Source: JAKSSE01 sp045597645 (GTDB lineage: Bacteria; Bacillota; Clostridia; Lachnospirales; Lachnospiraceae). Taken from it: 38,232 nt of DNA. The notes beneath the pieces are model-generated. The model saw only the letters and a program-made list of their open reading frames with translations. It was not told the origin of the DNA and made no database searches. A program made the position numbers and the translations under genes. How positions within the stretch are numbered: position 1 is the first letter of the stretch; each line of letters starts with the position of its first letter. This document shows positions 8,904 to 16,220 of the stretch, piece by piece. The stretch covers positions 1-38,232 of the forward strand of contig JAZLKM010000053.1 of the NCBI GenBank assembly GCA_045597645.1. Direction: 5' to 3'.

Positions 8904-8931
8904 ATAGTACCACGCATTTAGAATTCTACAA
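8904..8931 (-). promoter_or_regulatory. Predicted promoter of the TetR/GT-like/transporter operon
   Basis: On the minus strand TTGTAG (8931-8926) and TACTAT (8909-8904) are spaced by 16 bases, with an upstream TGG giving an extended -10. The operator cluster follows immediately. Confidence 0.55.
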
Positions 8932-9005
8932 GGCGGAAATATATACAAAATAGCATCTTGTGATTTGGTGATTTTCACATATCACTATCCATATAATTTG
9001 CAAAC

Positions 9006-9035
9006 AAAAAAGGCGGCTCCACAATTGAAGCCACC
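9006..9035 (-). terminator. Terminator of the chemoreceptor gene
   Basis: On the minus strand GGTGGCT pairs with AGCCGCC (one T-G pair) around a 10-base loop, followed by TTTTTT. It starts 20 bases after the stop codon at 9056. A small separate hairpin (GTGAT...ATCAC, with GTGA/TCAC inside) lies at 8960-8985 between this terminator and the TetR promoter. Confidence 0.85.
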
Positions 9036-9055
9036 TCACATATTAATTCTAAATA

Positions 9056-10744
9056 TTAATCTTCCTTGAATGCCTTAATTGATTCTGACAGAACATTTGC
9101 CATCTCTGACATTCCATTTGATTCATCCGCAATGTTATTAATATTTGCACTAAGATCAGTAACTGAAGCGGTGACCTCCTCATTAGAAGCCGCATTCTCC
9201 TCTGAGATTGCAGACAGGTCAGATACTGCAGAGATTGCTCTCTCCTTAGCCTCAGCGAGGCTATTGGTCTGCTCTGTAATGTTCTGAATCTGTACTACAG
9301 AATTATCAATCTGATTCTTAAGCTCGATGAATGACTCACGAGTCTTGGTTACTGTATTCTGCTCTTCAGCGATTATTACCTTAATCTTCTCTGTGAGCTC
9401 TGCTGATGTTCTGGACAGTTCAATAATATTATTTGCAATTGCGTCAATCTGGTTAGCACTGTCACTTGACTGATTAGCAAGTGAGCCAATCTCTGAAGCA
9501 ACTACTGCAAATCCACGGCCTGCCTCTCCTGCTCTCGCAGCCTCAATTGAAGCATTAAGTGAAAGAAGGTTCGTCTGTGAAGAAATATCTCCAATAAGCT
9601 TGGTAGCGTTTGATACTTCGCTTATAGCCTTTGCCAGCTGCTCCATATGCGAAGCGATAGCCTCTACAGCATCTACAGACTTCTGTGATGAACTATATAC
9701 ATCATTAATGTCCTCTGCAGCCTGTGTTGAGATTGCATCCATGCTTCCAGAAGAAGCACTGAGTTCCTGCACTGCCGAAGTGATTAGCTCGATGTTACCA
9801 CCGATATCTACCATGTTCTCATTAAGTGTCTGTACTGACTCTGCCATAGACTGAGCTGCCTCTGCAAGCTCATCAACTGCCTCTGATATCTGGTTAGCGC
9901 CGGATGCAGAAGTATTGCAAAGTCCATTAGCACTCATAACTGACTCAGTAAGGTTAGTTGATGCATTTCTGATATCACCAACTATACTCTTAAGGTTGCT
10001 CTGAAGCTGGGTAGACGCATCTACCAGCTGAGTGGTCTCTGATACAACTGACTTGATTTCAATATCATCATTAATGTGACCATCAGCAAGTCTTCTGATG
10101 ACATCAACAACCTTCTTGATAGGCTTTGCAATGATGCGTGAGGTGAAGAATGCATATAATCCAAGCAATACTACTGCAATAATTGCTACCTGGACACCGC
10201 GATTGACTATCTTATTAGCATCTGCCAGTGCCTCTGTCTCATCAGCTGTAACTACACATATTTCATGCTTATCTGTAATAGCATATCCGGCATACTTGAT
10301 AGCGCCCTTATACTCGTATGAAATAGCATCGTCAACCGGAACCTTACCCGACTGCAAGTCTGCTACAAGTCCCTTAACGCAAGCGTTCTCAACTGCATTT
10401 CCTATCTTATCCTCAGATGGATGGAAAAGCATGGTACCATCTTCCGATACTATATAAACATATGAGCCAGGCATGCCAACGCACTTCTTGCTTCCAAATA
10501 AGCTGTTGTTAACCGCAAAAGAATTTTCAGCTGCTGAACTTCCAGTTGCCTCTAATTCGTATCTTACTGTGCTCGCCATCTCCTTCATATAATTCAAAGT
10601 AGTATCAGTAATAATCTCTGATGATCTTGGGATAATCGCAAGCATCGTAAATACTACAGATATAATTACAGCCAGGATAACTGTAATCATAAATGTGAGC
10701 ATCAATGATACTCCACTTTTTTTAGTCTTGTTCTTATTAGCCAT
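9056..10744 (-). CDS. Methyl-accepting chemotaxis protein with a single Cache-type sensor
   Basis: The 562-residue membrane receptor has TM1 at about 14-37, an extracellular sensor at 38-180, TM2 at about 183-203, a HAMP linker to about 260 and a long helical signalling domain. The sensor holds GSYVYIVSEDGTMLFHPSED, the usual hallmark of Cache domains. The hairpin tip, about 395-420, reads TNLLSLNASIEAARAGE followed by GRGFAVVASEI, the CheA/CheW contact site. It should report a small ligand to a flagellar motor or similar system; the ligand is unknown. The ATG follows GGAGGACAG. It is monocistronic, with its own promoter and terminator, and no other chemotaxis or flagellar gene is in the window. 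Confidence 0.96.
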   Translation of the reverse strand: MANKNKTKKSGVSLMLTFMITVILAVIISVVFTMLAIIPRSSEIITDTTLNYMKEMASTVRYELEATGSSAAENSFAVNNSLFGSKKCVGMPGSYVYIVSEDGTMLFHPSEDKIGNAVENACVKGLVADLQSGKVPVDDAISYEYKGAIKYAGYAITDKHEICVVTADETEALADANKIVNRGVQVAIIAVVLLGLYAFFTSRIIAKPIKKVVDVIRRLADGHINDDIEIKSVVSETTQLVDASTQLQSNLKSIVGDIRNASTNLTESVMSANGLCNTSASGANQISEAVDELAEAAQSMAESVQTLNENMVDIGGNIELITSAVQELSASSGSMDAISTQAAEDINDVYSSSQKSVDAVEAIASHMEQLAKAISEVSNATKLIGDISSQTNLLSLNASIEAARAGEAGRGFAVVASEIGSLANQSSDSANQIDAIANNIIELSRTSAELTEKIKVIIAEEQNTVTKTRESFIELKNQIDNSVVQIQNITEQTNSLAEAKERAISAVSDLSAISEENAASNEEVTASVTDLSANINNIADESNGMSEMANVLSESIKAFKED

Positions 10745-10786
10745 TTCTGTCCTCCATCCGTGAAAAACATTAAAAAATATGGAAAT

Positions 10787-10815
10787 ATATTACTCTGAAT
10801 TGTCAAAAAAATCAA
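10787..10815 (-). promoter_or_regulatory. Predicted sigma-A promoter of the chemoreceptor gene
   Basis: On the minus strand TTGATT (10815-10810) and TAATAT (10792-10787) are 17 bases apart, within an A+T-rich tract and about 43 bases upstream of the ATG. I saw no sigma-28-type motif. The rest of 10816-11017 is A+T-rich; it must also contain the plus-strand promoter of the next gene, for which I found no convincing -35/-10 pair. Confidence 0.55.
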
Positions 10816-11017
10816 TAAAATCAAGACGTTTATGTAAACTTTCACACTTTAATCAAACAATGTGAATAATTTTACCAATTATCATTAAATATCGTCTTTT
10901 TCTCAACAATTATGTTATTGGATTTTACACTTTACACTCCACTTGGAATTGCTGTATCTTCAATATAACAATTGATACAGGCATATCTGTATCCACACTT
11001 CAAAGGGGGTTTTTACA

Positions 11018-11638
11018 ATGACAATTTATAATGTTACAGACGAGAGATTCAAAAAGTACGGCACCATCATGAAGGACTACGACTTCACAGCTCTTGCAAA
11101 GGCTATGGAGAGCACTCCTTGTCCTGATGATGTAGTGTATGAGCCAGGCATCGATGCTCTTGAGGCTCTCGACATTGCTGAGGAAATGTCACGCGTATAC
11201 TACGGTGAGATGCCTATTCAGGTAGGCTACTGCAACGGCCATAATAAAAAGCTCAATGCTGTAGAGTATCATCGTGATTCAGAGCTTGATATCGCCATGA
11301 CCGACGCTGTACTTCTTCTGGGTATGGAGCAGGACATCGAGGAGGATGGCACCTATGACACCTCAAAGATTGAGGCATTCTTCGTTCCTGCAATGACCGG
11401 CGTTGAGCTCTATGCAACCACTCTTCACTATGCACCATGCAATCCGGGAACCGATGGCTTCAAGGTTGTAATCGTACTTCCAAAGGGAACCAACTACCCT
11501 CTCAAGGGCGACCACAGCAAGGGTGGCGAGGATGCTACCTTAGCAGCTACCAACAAGTGGCTCATCGGCCACGCTGAGGGCGGACTTCCGGAAGGACGCT
11601 TCATCGGACTTAAGGGCGCCAACGTAACCATCGAGTAA
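11018..11638 (+). CDS. DUF4867-like protein, possible cupin-fold
   Basis: The 206-residue cytosolic protein appears to belong to the DUF4867 group found in Lachnospiraceae; this rests on remembered sequence character, not a search. Visible features are the acidic N-terminal half, VGYCNGHNKKLNAVEYHRDS at about 71-90 with His, Glu and His residues that could bind a metal as in cupin and ureidoglycolate-lyase-like folds, and FFVPAMTGVELYATTLHYAP near 129-148. No signal peptide or membrane segment is present. The ATG follows AAGGGGG by eight bases. Codon use is rich in C-ending codons (AAC, TAC, CTC, ACC), like a highly expressed gene. It is the only plus-strand gene in the first 34 kb and stands alone. 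A role in sugar metabolism would be a guess. Confidence 0.75.
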   Translation: MTIYNVTDERFKKYGTIMKDYDFTALAKAMESTPCPDDVVYEPGIDALEALDIAEEMSRVYYGEMPIQVGYCNGHNKKLNAVEYHRDSELDIAMTDAVLLLGMEQDIEEDGTYDTSKIEAFFVPAMTGVELYATTLHYAPCNPGTDGFKVVIVLPKGTNYPLKGDHSKGGEDATLAATNKWLIGHAEGGLPEGRFIGLKGANVTIE

Positions 11639-11686
11639 CACAATATCAGTTATTTGTGGCATGTCAATCACTGTTTAATCGACAAT

Positions 11687-11725
11687 TTACCGCCTCAACT
11701 CATAAAACAACGATTTAGGCGGTAA
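11687..11725. repeat. 9-bp inverted repeat TTACCGCCT / AGGCGGTAA
   Basis: TTACCGCCT (11687-11695) and AGGCGGTAA (11717-11725) are perfectly complementary, with a 21-base spacer. Neither strand shows a T-tract directly after it, so it is not a typical terminator. AGGCGGTAA occurs again at 11842-11850, inside the 3' end of the phosphatase-NUDIX gene, and the next hairpin uses the related core TACCGC/GCGGTA. Confidence 0.7.
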
Positions 11726-11743
11726 AACAAAACATTCAAAGTG

Positions 11744-11793
11744 CAAAAATACCGCTCGGATTCTTGTATTAAGTATCCAAGCGGTAATTTTTA
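11744..11793. terminator. Bidirectional terminator between convergent genes
   Basis: TACCGCT-C-GGAT (11750-11761) pairs with ATCC-A-AGCGGTA (11775-11786), leaving one C-A mismatch. ATTTTT follows on the plus strand and ATTTTTG on the minus strand, so it can stop both the plus-strand gene at 11018-11638 and the minus-strand phosphatase-NUDIX gene. Confidence 0.85.
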
Positions 11794-11804
11794 TGCTTTT
11801 CATA

Positions 11805-12869
11805 TTATTTTTTACAGCCTATGTAGCTAATATGTTCCTTCAGGCGGTAATTGCATGAAACAAGTGTTTCACCCTTATACTCTAATCTCATAACGAAAAA
11901 TTCATCGGTCTCATCAAGTAGCTTCAGAAATGCTTTGTCGCCTTCCCATAGCGGCAGACTTAAAATGTCTTTCTTAGGAACCCACTCAAGATTCCCCTCG
12001 TTGCATTCTATCATTTCGCCTTCAAAGCCATCCGCTGTGTATAGATACATATGCTCTCTGGGCCACATGTCAGATACAAAAATCACCGTACCCCTATGCT
12101 TGTATGAAGTAAGTGTTAGTCCTGTCTCTTCTCTTGTCTCACGGAGCATACACTCATCTGGTGTCTCGTTTCCTTCAAAGTGGCCACCAATACCGACCCA
12201 TTTGTCTTTATTCAGATCGTTTTCCTTTTTTACTCTGTGAAGCATCAGATATCTATTATCTTTTTCAATATATCCAAGCGTAGTAAGCGTCCTTCTAAGC
12301 TTTGACTTAATCTTAGATAGGAACTCCTCCATATACCTCGCTCTTGGTACTATCATCGAATAGTCCCTGTCAGTGTGAGACTGTATGTACTCTTCTAATA
12401 CCCCAGAAAGATTGTCCTTGGACTGCACATACTCATCTACAATTATCTTCTCATCAACGCCATACACCATCTGTATCATAGCCGCAAACACGCCGGTCCT
12501 GTCTTTCCCTGCGTTGCAAAAGAAAATTACATTGGTATTGCAAAGCAACACCTCATCAAGTATGTGCAGAAAAAAATCATCAACATAGCTTATATATGAG
12601 TCGCTGACCTCATCACAGCTCAGCGGAATCGCTCCCCCGCCTGAAACTGGCATGTGCAGATATCTAAATGAAGAATTGTCTTCAAGACAACATGGCTTAC
12701 TCGCACGCTCCTCATCTGATCTTAGGTCCACCACTGTAAGTACATTTTCCTGCAGTAGCCATGACACGTCTTCGGCAGACAGTTGCACCAGAGCATCACT
12801 ACGTATAAATTTATTCTCCCCTGTTGTCACCCAACGACTGTTACGCGTTGATTCTAATAAGGAGCTCAT
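11805..12869 (-). CDS. Tyrosine-phosphatase-like / NUDIX hydrolase fusion
   Basis: A 354-residue two-domain protein. Residues about 8-185 resemble the Tyr/Ser phosphatase group with IRSDAL and VVDLRSDEE followed by a P-loop CNAGKDRTG (Cys118 to Arg124), a complete C-X5-R site. The residue before the Cys is Phe117 rather than the usual His. Residues about 192-340 are a MutT-like NUDIX domain: the box at 229-251 reads GHFEGNETPDECMLRETREE then TGL, fitting G-X5-E-X7-R-E-X2-E-E-X-G, preceded by LMLHRVKKEND. NUDIX proteins of this look cleave nucleoside diphosphates such as 8-oxo-dGTP. The phosphatase part may act on phosphotyrosine, lipids or a sugar/nucleoside phosphate. It is the last gene of a run with a lipoprotein and a membrane protein (gap 12 bases). 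The ATG follows GAGGTGATTTT. The domain order and the fusion are plain in the sequence; the substrate is unknown. Confidence 0.87.
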   Translation of the reverse strand: MSSLLESTRNSRWVTTGENKFIRSDALVQLSAEDVSWLLQENVLTVVDLRSDEERASKPCCLEDNSSFRYLHMPVSGGGAIPLSCDEVSDSYISYVDDFFLHILDEVLLCNTNVIFFCNAGKDRTGVFAAMIQMVYGVDEKIIVDEYVQSKDNLSGVLEEYIQSHTDRDYSMIVPRARYMEEFLSKIKSKLRRTLTTLGYIEKDNRYLMLHRVKKENDLNKDKWVGIGGHFEGNETPDECMLRETREETGLTLTSYKHRGTVIFVSDMWPREHMYLYTADGFEGEMIECNEGNLEWVPKKDILSLPLWEGDKAFLKLLDETDEFFVMRLEYKGETLVSCNYRLKEHISYIGCKK

Positions 12870-12881
12870 AAAATCACCTCA

Positions 12882-14441
12882 CTATGACTCAAAGTGGCTT
12901 ACCATCCGGTATGTACCGCAATCATATCCCTCATCGTCATATACCTCGAAGACCACCGCGCCACTGGTGTTGTCGGTAATGATAATACTGTACTCACCAG
13001 AATATTCTGCTTTGCATCTAAAGCCATTGTCATCAATACGAATAGTAGCATCCGGACAGTATATCCACAAATCCTCCGGCTGCTCCCACGATATGTTGCC
13101 AACCTCGTCTCCGACACCTACATTAAATACATCTGTATAAATGCTAATGTTCATGGTAGAGAAGCTGTCATTCACATATGCACCTGCCAATTCAAATAGA
13201 TCTATTTCTTTTGACTGTGGCACATTTGATACTACAGGCTCATAACCGTCCTCGTTAAAACCTGACTGTTCTGACACGTTATATACCATTCTATATGGCA
13301 GCGTAGTTGGATAGATAGGACCCCATCTAAGGAAAGTCCAATCCAGGCATTCAGATGAGAGTCTTGCTATAGGCTTGCCCTGCATGTAGAACTCAAACTC
13401 TCCACTGCCTGTCATTCCATAAGGCTCAGTGTAGATATATTTTATCTCATCCTCAATCTTCTCAGTATTCACCTCGTTAACGTAGTTCATTGAGGATACC
13501 TTGGCCTTATAGGTATACTCATCCACCTTCTCAAGGCCTGTAAAAGCACCATTGAATTCACACCAATATACTGTGCCATTCGGATATCCATCACCAGTAT
13601 CACCCATATCAGAGTCACTGAAAAGTCCGTCAAAAGAACCGTCCGGATTTACTGTAAGGTAAGTTCCCCATGCGCCAGCACCACTAGAGAAAATATACTC
13701 ACCAGCCACTACAGAAAAGTCTACGGCTTGCCCAGACCTCGCTGTATCTGCTTTCGATGCGGTATCCGTATTCGCACTAGCCTTATTAAAGTTAATAACT
13801 ATCGCCTTGGCATATATATCAAACAGCTCAGTAAGCTTACTGTCATCGTCTACTTCACCCTCAAACTTGCTGTCATAATCAAAATACCCATAGGTCGCCT
13901 TAGCATTCTCATCGAATACCTCCTCAGCATATTTGTATGTAATCAGATTGCCATTATTAACAAAGTCCATCTCTACATGATGTCCTCCTCCGCAGATGAG
14001 ATATTCATCATATACTGACAATGGATAGGCTGTGCCGTCACTCATTACAGTGCCAACTTCTACCACATTTCCACCAGCATCCAGGCAATATATTTTTGCA
14101 TCTATTGCCGCCATGTTGCCGTCGCCGTAGTCGTATACACCATCTGTTACAAGAAGTACATCGCACTGTTTGCCCACACCTGCAAAAGCATAATACTTAT
14201 CTGCACTAAGCTCAGATATGAAGGAGTCATATTTCTCAAGATCAGCAATAAACGGAGTAACTACACCCTCGTTATCGCTATCAGCCTCGCTCGCACTTTC
14301 TACTTGCGATTTCGAATCTGCGCTACTATTTGTATCTGTATTTGCATCTGCTTTTTTCTTGCCGCATCCAGCCAGTAACATCATCGCCAAGCACAACATA
14401 CCTACTCGGGTCACTCGCTTAATCATTACTTTTTTCTTCAT
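12882..14441 (-). CDS. Lipoprotein of unknown function
   Basis: The 519-residue product begins with a basic stretch and hydrophobic core ending in the lipobox LLAGC (Cys26), so it should be lipid-anchored on the outer face of the membrane. Residues 30-60 are a low-complexity Asp/Ser/Ala linker. Two globular parts follow: about 60-220, with GVGKQCDVLLVTDGVYDYGD, and about 240-519, which contains AGEYIFSSGAGAWGTYLTVN and several acidic beta-like repeats. The glycine/aromatic pattern resembles surface lipoproteins of clostridia, but I know no function for them. The ATG follows GAGGTAGTACA. It lies 12 bases behind a four-helix membrane protein gene and 12 bases ahead of the phosphatase-NUDIX gene. 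Confidence 0.85.
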   Translation of the reverse strand: MKKKVMIKRVTRVGMLCLAMMLLAGCGKKKADANTDTNSSADSKSQVESASEADSDNEGVVTPFIADLEKYDSFISELSADKYYAFAGVGKQCDVLLVTDGVYDYGDGNMAAIDAKIYCLDAGGNVVEVGTVMSDGTAYPLSVYDEYLICGGGHHVEMDFVNNGNLITYKYAEEVFDENAKATYGYFDYDSKFEGEVDDDSKLTELFDIYAKAIVINFNKASANTDTASKADTARSGQAVDFSVVAGEYIFSSGAGAWGTYLTVNPDGSFDGLFSDSDMGDTGDGYPNGTVYWCEFNGAFTGLEKVDEYTYKAKVSSMNYVNEVNTEKIEDEIKYIYTEPYGMTGSGEFEFYMQGKPIARLSSECLDWTFLRWGPIYPTTLPYRMVYNVSEQSGFNEDGYEPVVSNVPQSKEIDLFELAGAYVNDSFSTMNISIYTDVFNVGVGDEVGNISWEQPEDLWIYCPDATIRIDDNGFRCKAEYSGEYSIIITDNTSGAVVFEVYDDEGYDCGTYRMVSHFES

Positions 14442-14453
14442 TGTACTACCTCG

Positions 14454-14888
14454 CTATTTTTTCTCACCCTTGTCGAATGTGATAAAACCGTACACAAACA
14501 GTACTCCCGCCAAAAATAGAGCACATCCCAATCCTGTATAGAAGAATGCCACAAACATATCCGGAAATACGCCTGCCGCTCTAAGTCCTATACCTCCACC
14601 CATCATAATTGCCATTATGATATAAGATTTCAAATCAAAGAAATTCCAGAACGGTCTCTTCTCTTCCTCGTAGTTCTTAATTCTTCTAATATGCTTTTGT
14701 GACATTTTGAAAAACATCAACCCGAACAGGCAGAAAATAACTACTGACAGCAGATATAAATACCATATTCTCTCTATTACTCCGTACGAAATGATACCAA
14801 GCCTAACCACATTAAACCCGGCAATCATCCACACGATTCCGGCCAGAAGCACAAGATACTTCTTTTCTAATTCCCAAAACCTTTTCAA
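14454..14888 (-). CDS. Small four-helix membrane protein, unknown function
   Basis: A 144-residue protein with four likely membrane helices: about 10-30, 38-60, 88-108 and 114-135. A charged loop (QKHIRRIKNYEEEKR) after helix 2 should be cytosolic. I recognise no family. The start is taken as TTG at 14888, directly after the TAG of the ArsC-like gene with no spacer, and GGGAG lies within the end of that gene; translational coupling is likely. Lack of a conserved catalytic motif suggests a structural or accessory membrane role next to the lipoprotein, but this is only context. Confidence 0.75.
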   Translation of the reverse strand: MKRFWELEKKYLVLLAGIVWMIAGFNVVRLGIISYGVIERIWYLYLLSVVIFCLFGLMFFKMSQKHIRRIKNYEEEKRPFWNFFDLKSYIIMAIMMGGGIGLRAAGVFPDMFVAFFYTGLGCALFLAGVLFVYGFITFDKGEKK

Positions 14889-15230
14889 CTACTCCCAACC
14901 TTTCCATACTTCAGGCTGATATCCCAGTGTTGACTGCTTACCGTTTCTTACGACAGGTGTCTTAATAACAGACGGATTCTCAAGTATCTTTTCAAGCTTA
15001 TCTTCATCTACAATATGTTTGATTAGAGCGAGTGTGTCCTTGTCCTTGCCGTCCCAATTAACCATATTTTCAATTCCACCGTTAGCCTGAGCCACAGATG
15101 TAAACTCGCCCTTGCTCATGCCTTTTTCCTTCATATCAATAAACTGATATTTAATGCCTCGTTCCTTGAAAAAGCGCTCGGCTTTCTTTGTATCATTACA
15201 TTTTTTCGTTCCAAATATTTGAATGTTCAT
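14889..15230 (-). CDS. ArsC/Spx-family thioredoxin-fold protein
   Basis: The 113-residue protein has the length and layout of the ArsC/YffB/Spx family: IFGTKKCNDTKKAERFFKER at the N-terminus with a single Cys (Cys11), a central YQFIDMKEKGMSKGE, and a C-terminal VIKTPVVRNGKQSTLGYQP, where the Arg after PVV matches the family's conserved basic residue. Having one Cys rather than a CXXC pair fits YffB- or ArsC-like reductases better than classical Spx. True arsenate reduction is unlikely without ars genes nearby. The ATG follows AAGGACATAAAG; the gene starts 14 bases after the aguB stop, so it may be on the polyamine transcript. Confidence 0.85.
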   Translation of the reverse strand: MNIQIFGTKKCNDTKKAERFFKERGIKYQFIDMKEKGMSKGEFTSVAQANGGIENMVNWDGKDKDTLALIKHIVDEDKLEKILENPSVIKTPVVRNGKQSTLGYQPEVWKGWE

Positions 15231-15244
15231 TCTTTATGTCCTTA

Positions 15245-16111
15245 TTAATTCACATACATTTCCGGTCTTCTATCTCTAAATATTCCCCAGCTTAGTCTGT
15301 CTTCGGCCATTGCATCGAGGTCGAAGGTGGCATAGAGGATTTCTTCTTTGTCCCTGCTGCCGTCTGCTATAATCTCGCCGGTATTATCCGTGATAAAGGA
15401 GCTTCCGTAGAAGCATAGGCTACTTGACTGCATGTTGTTCTCCTTGCAGGGCGAGACTGTCTCTGTGCCTATTCTGTTGGCTGCGATGACCGGCATGAGG
15501 TTTGACGCAGCGTGTCCCTGCATTGCTCTGCGCCAGTGAGCGCTTGAGTCTACATCCAATATTGGCTCACTTCCAATGGCAGTTGGGAAAAATAAAAGCT
15601 CTGCGCCCATAACCGCCATGGCCCTTGCTGTCTCCGGGAACCACTGATCCCAGCAAATGCCTACACCAATTTTTCCATACTTTGTATCCCACACCTTAAA
15701 GCCGGTATCGCCCGGCGTGAAGTAAAATTTTTCCTGATAGTAGTGGTCATCAGGTATATGAGTCTTGCGATATATTCCAAGAACACTTCCGTCTGCATCA
15801 ATTATTGCCACAGAGTTATACAGTACATTAACGTCCTTCTCATAGAAGCTTATCGGGAGCACTACTCCCAGCTCCTTTGCTACAAGCATAAAATGCTTTA
15901 CAGCCTCGTTATCCTCTAGACCCTGGGCATAATCATAATATTCGTATCTTCTCTCCTGGCAGAAATACTGCCTCTCAAAAAGCTCAGACAGTAAAATAAT
16001 ATTTGCACCGTTTGCTGCTGCCTCTCGAACGAATTTATCGGCTTTTTGAATATTCTGTTCTACTGTTCCATGGCAATCCATCTGGACTGCTGCCACTTTC
16101 ACTTCTCTCAT
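15245..16111 (-). CDS. aguB: N-carbamoylputrescine amidase
   Basis: A nitrilase-superfamily amidohydrolase of 288 residues that hydrolyses N-carbamoylputrescine to putrescine, CO2 and ammonia. The catalytic triad is visible: Glu43 in LLSELFERQYF, Lys116 in YRKTHIPDD and Cys153 in GVGICWDQWFPE. The motif YYQEKFYFTPGDTGF is typical of the AguB branch. The ATG follows AGGTGTAAAT. It lies 70 bases behind aguA, the enzyme that makes its substrate; that gap contains a decayed copy of the aguA 3' end. Confidence 0.95.
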   Translation of the reverse strand: MREVKVAAVQMDCHGTVEQNIQKADKFVREAAANGANIILLSELFERQYFCQERRYEYYDYAQGLEDNEAVKHFMLVAKELGVVLPISFYEKDVNVLYNSVAIIDADGSVLGIYRKTHIPDDHYYQEKFYFTPGDTGFKVWDTKYGKIGVGICWDQWFPETARAMAVMGAELLFFPTAIGSEPILDVDSSAHWRRAMQGHAASNLMPVIAANRIGTETVSPCKENNMQSSSLCFYGSSFITDNTGEIIADGSRDKEEILYATFDLDAMAEDRLSWGIFRDRRPEMYVN

Positions 16112-16140
16112 ATTTACACCTATTGTGCCTGCAATTAGAA

Positions 16141-16220
16141 ATTACTACTTAATAGTTGCCAAAACCTACTGGGTGATACCGTTACCTTTTGATAGCTGCC
16201 GGAACCTGCTGGGTAATGCA
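16141..16220. repeat. Degenerate 40-bp tandem duplication at the aguA 3' end
   Basis: Bases 16141-16180 and 16181-16220 align without gaps at a shift of exactly 40, with 28 of 40 identical by hand count. Ten of the twelve differences are transitions. The right-hand unit encodes the last codons of aguA (ITQQVPAAIKR and stop). The left-hand unit lies after the stop and would read ITQ-stop-VLATIK-stop on the minus strand, so it is a decayed copy. Confidence 0.8.

Noticed and set aside
12652..13140. Plus-strand frame of 162 codons
   Set aside because: It lies antisense to the junction of the lipoprotein and phosphatase-NUDIX genes, which have clear domains, starts and spacing; no ribosome site or recognisable family.
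14889..15230. True arsenate reductase
   Set aside because: Only one Cys in the active-site region and no ars genes nearby; called only as ArsC/Spx-family.
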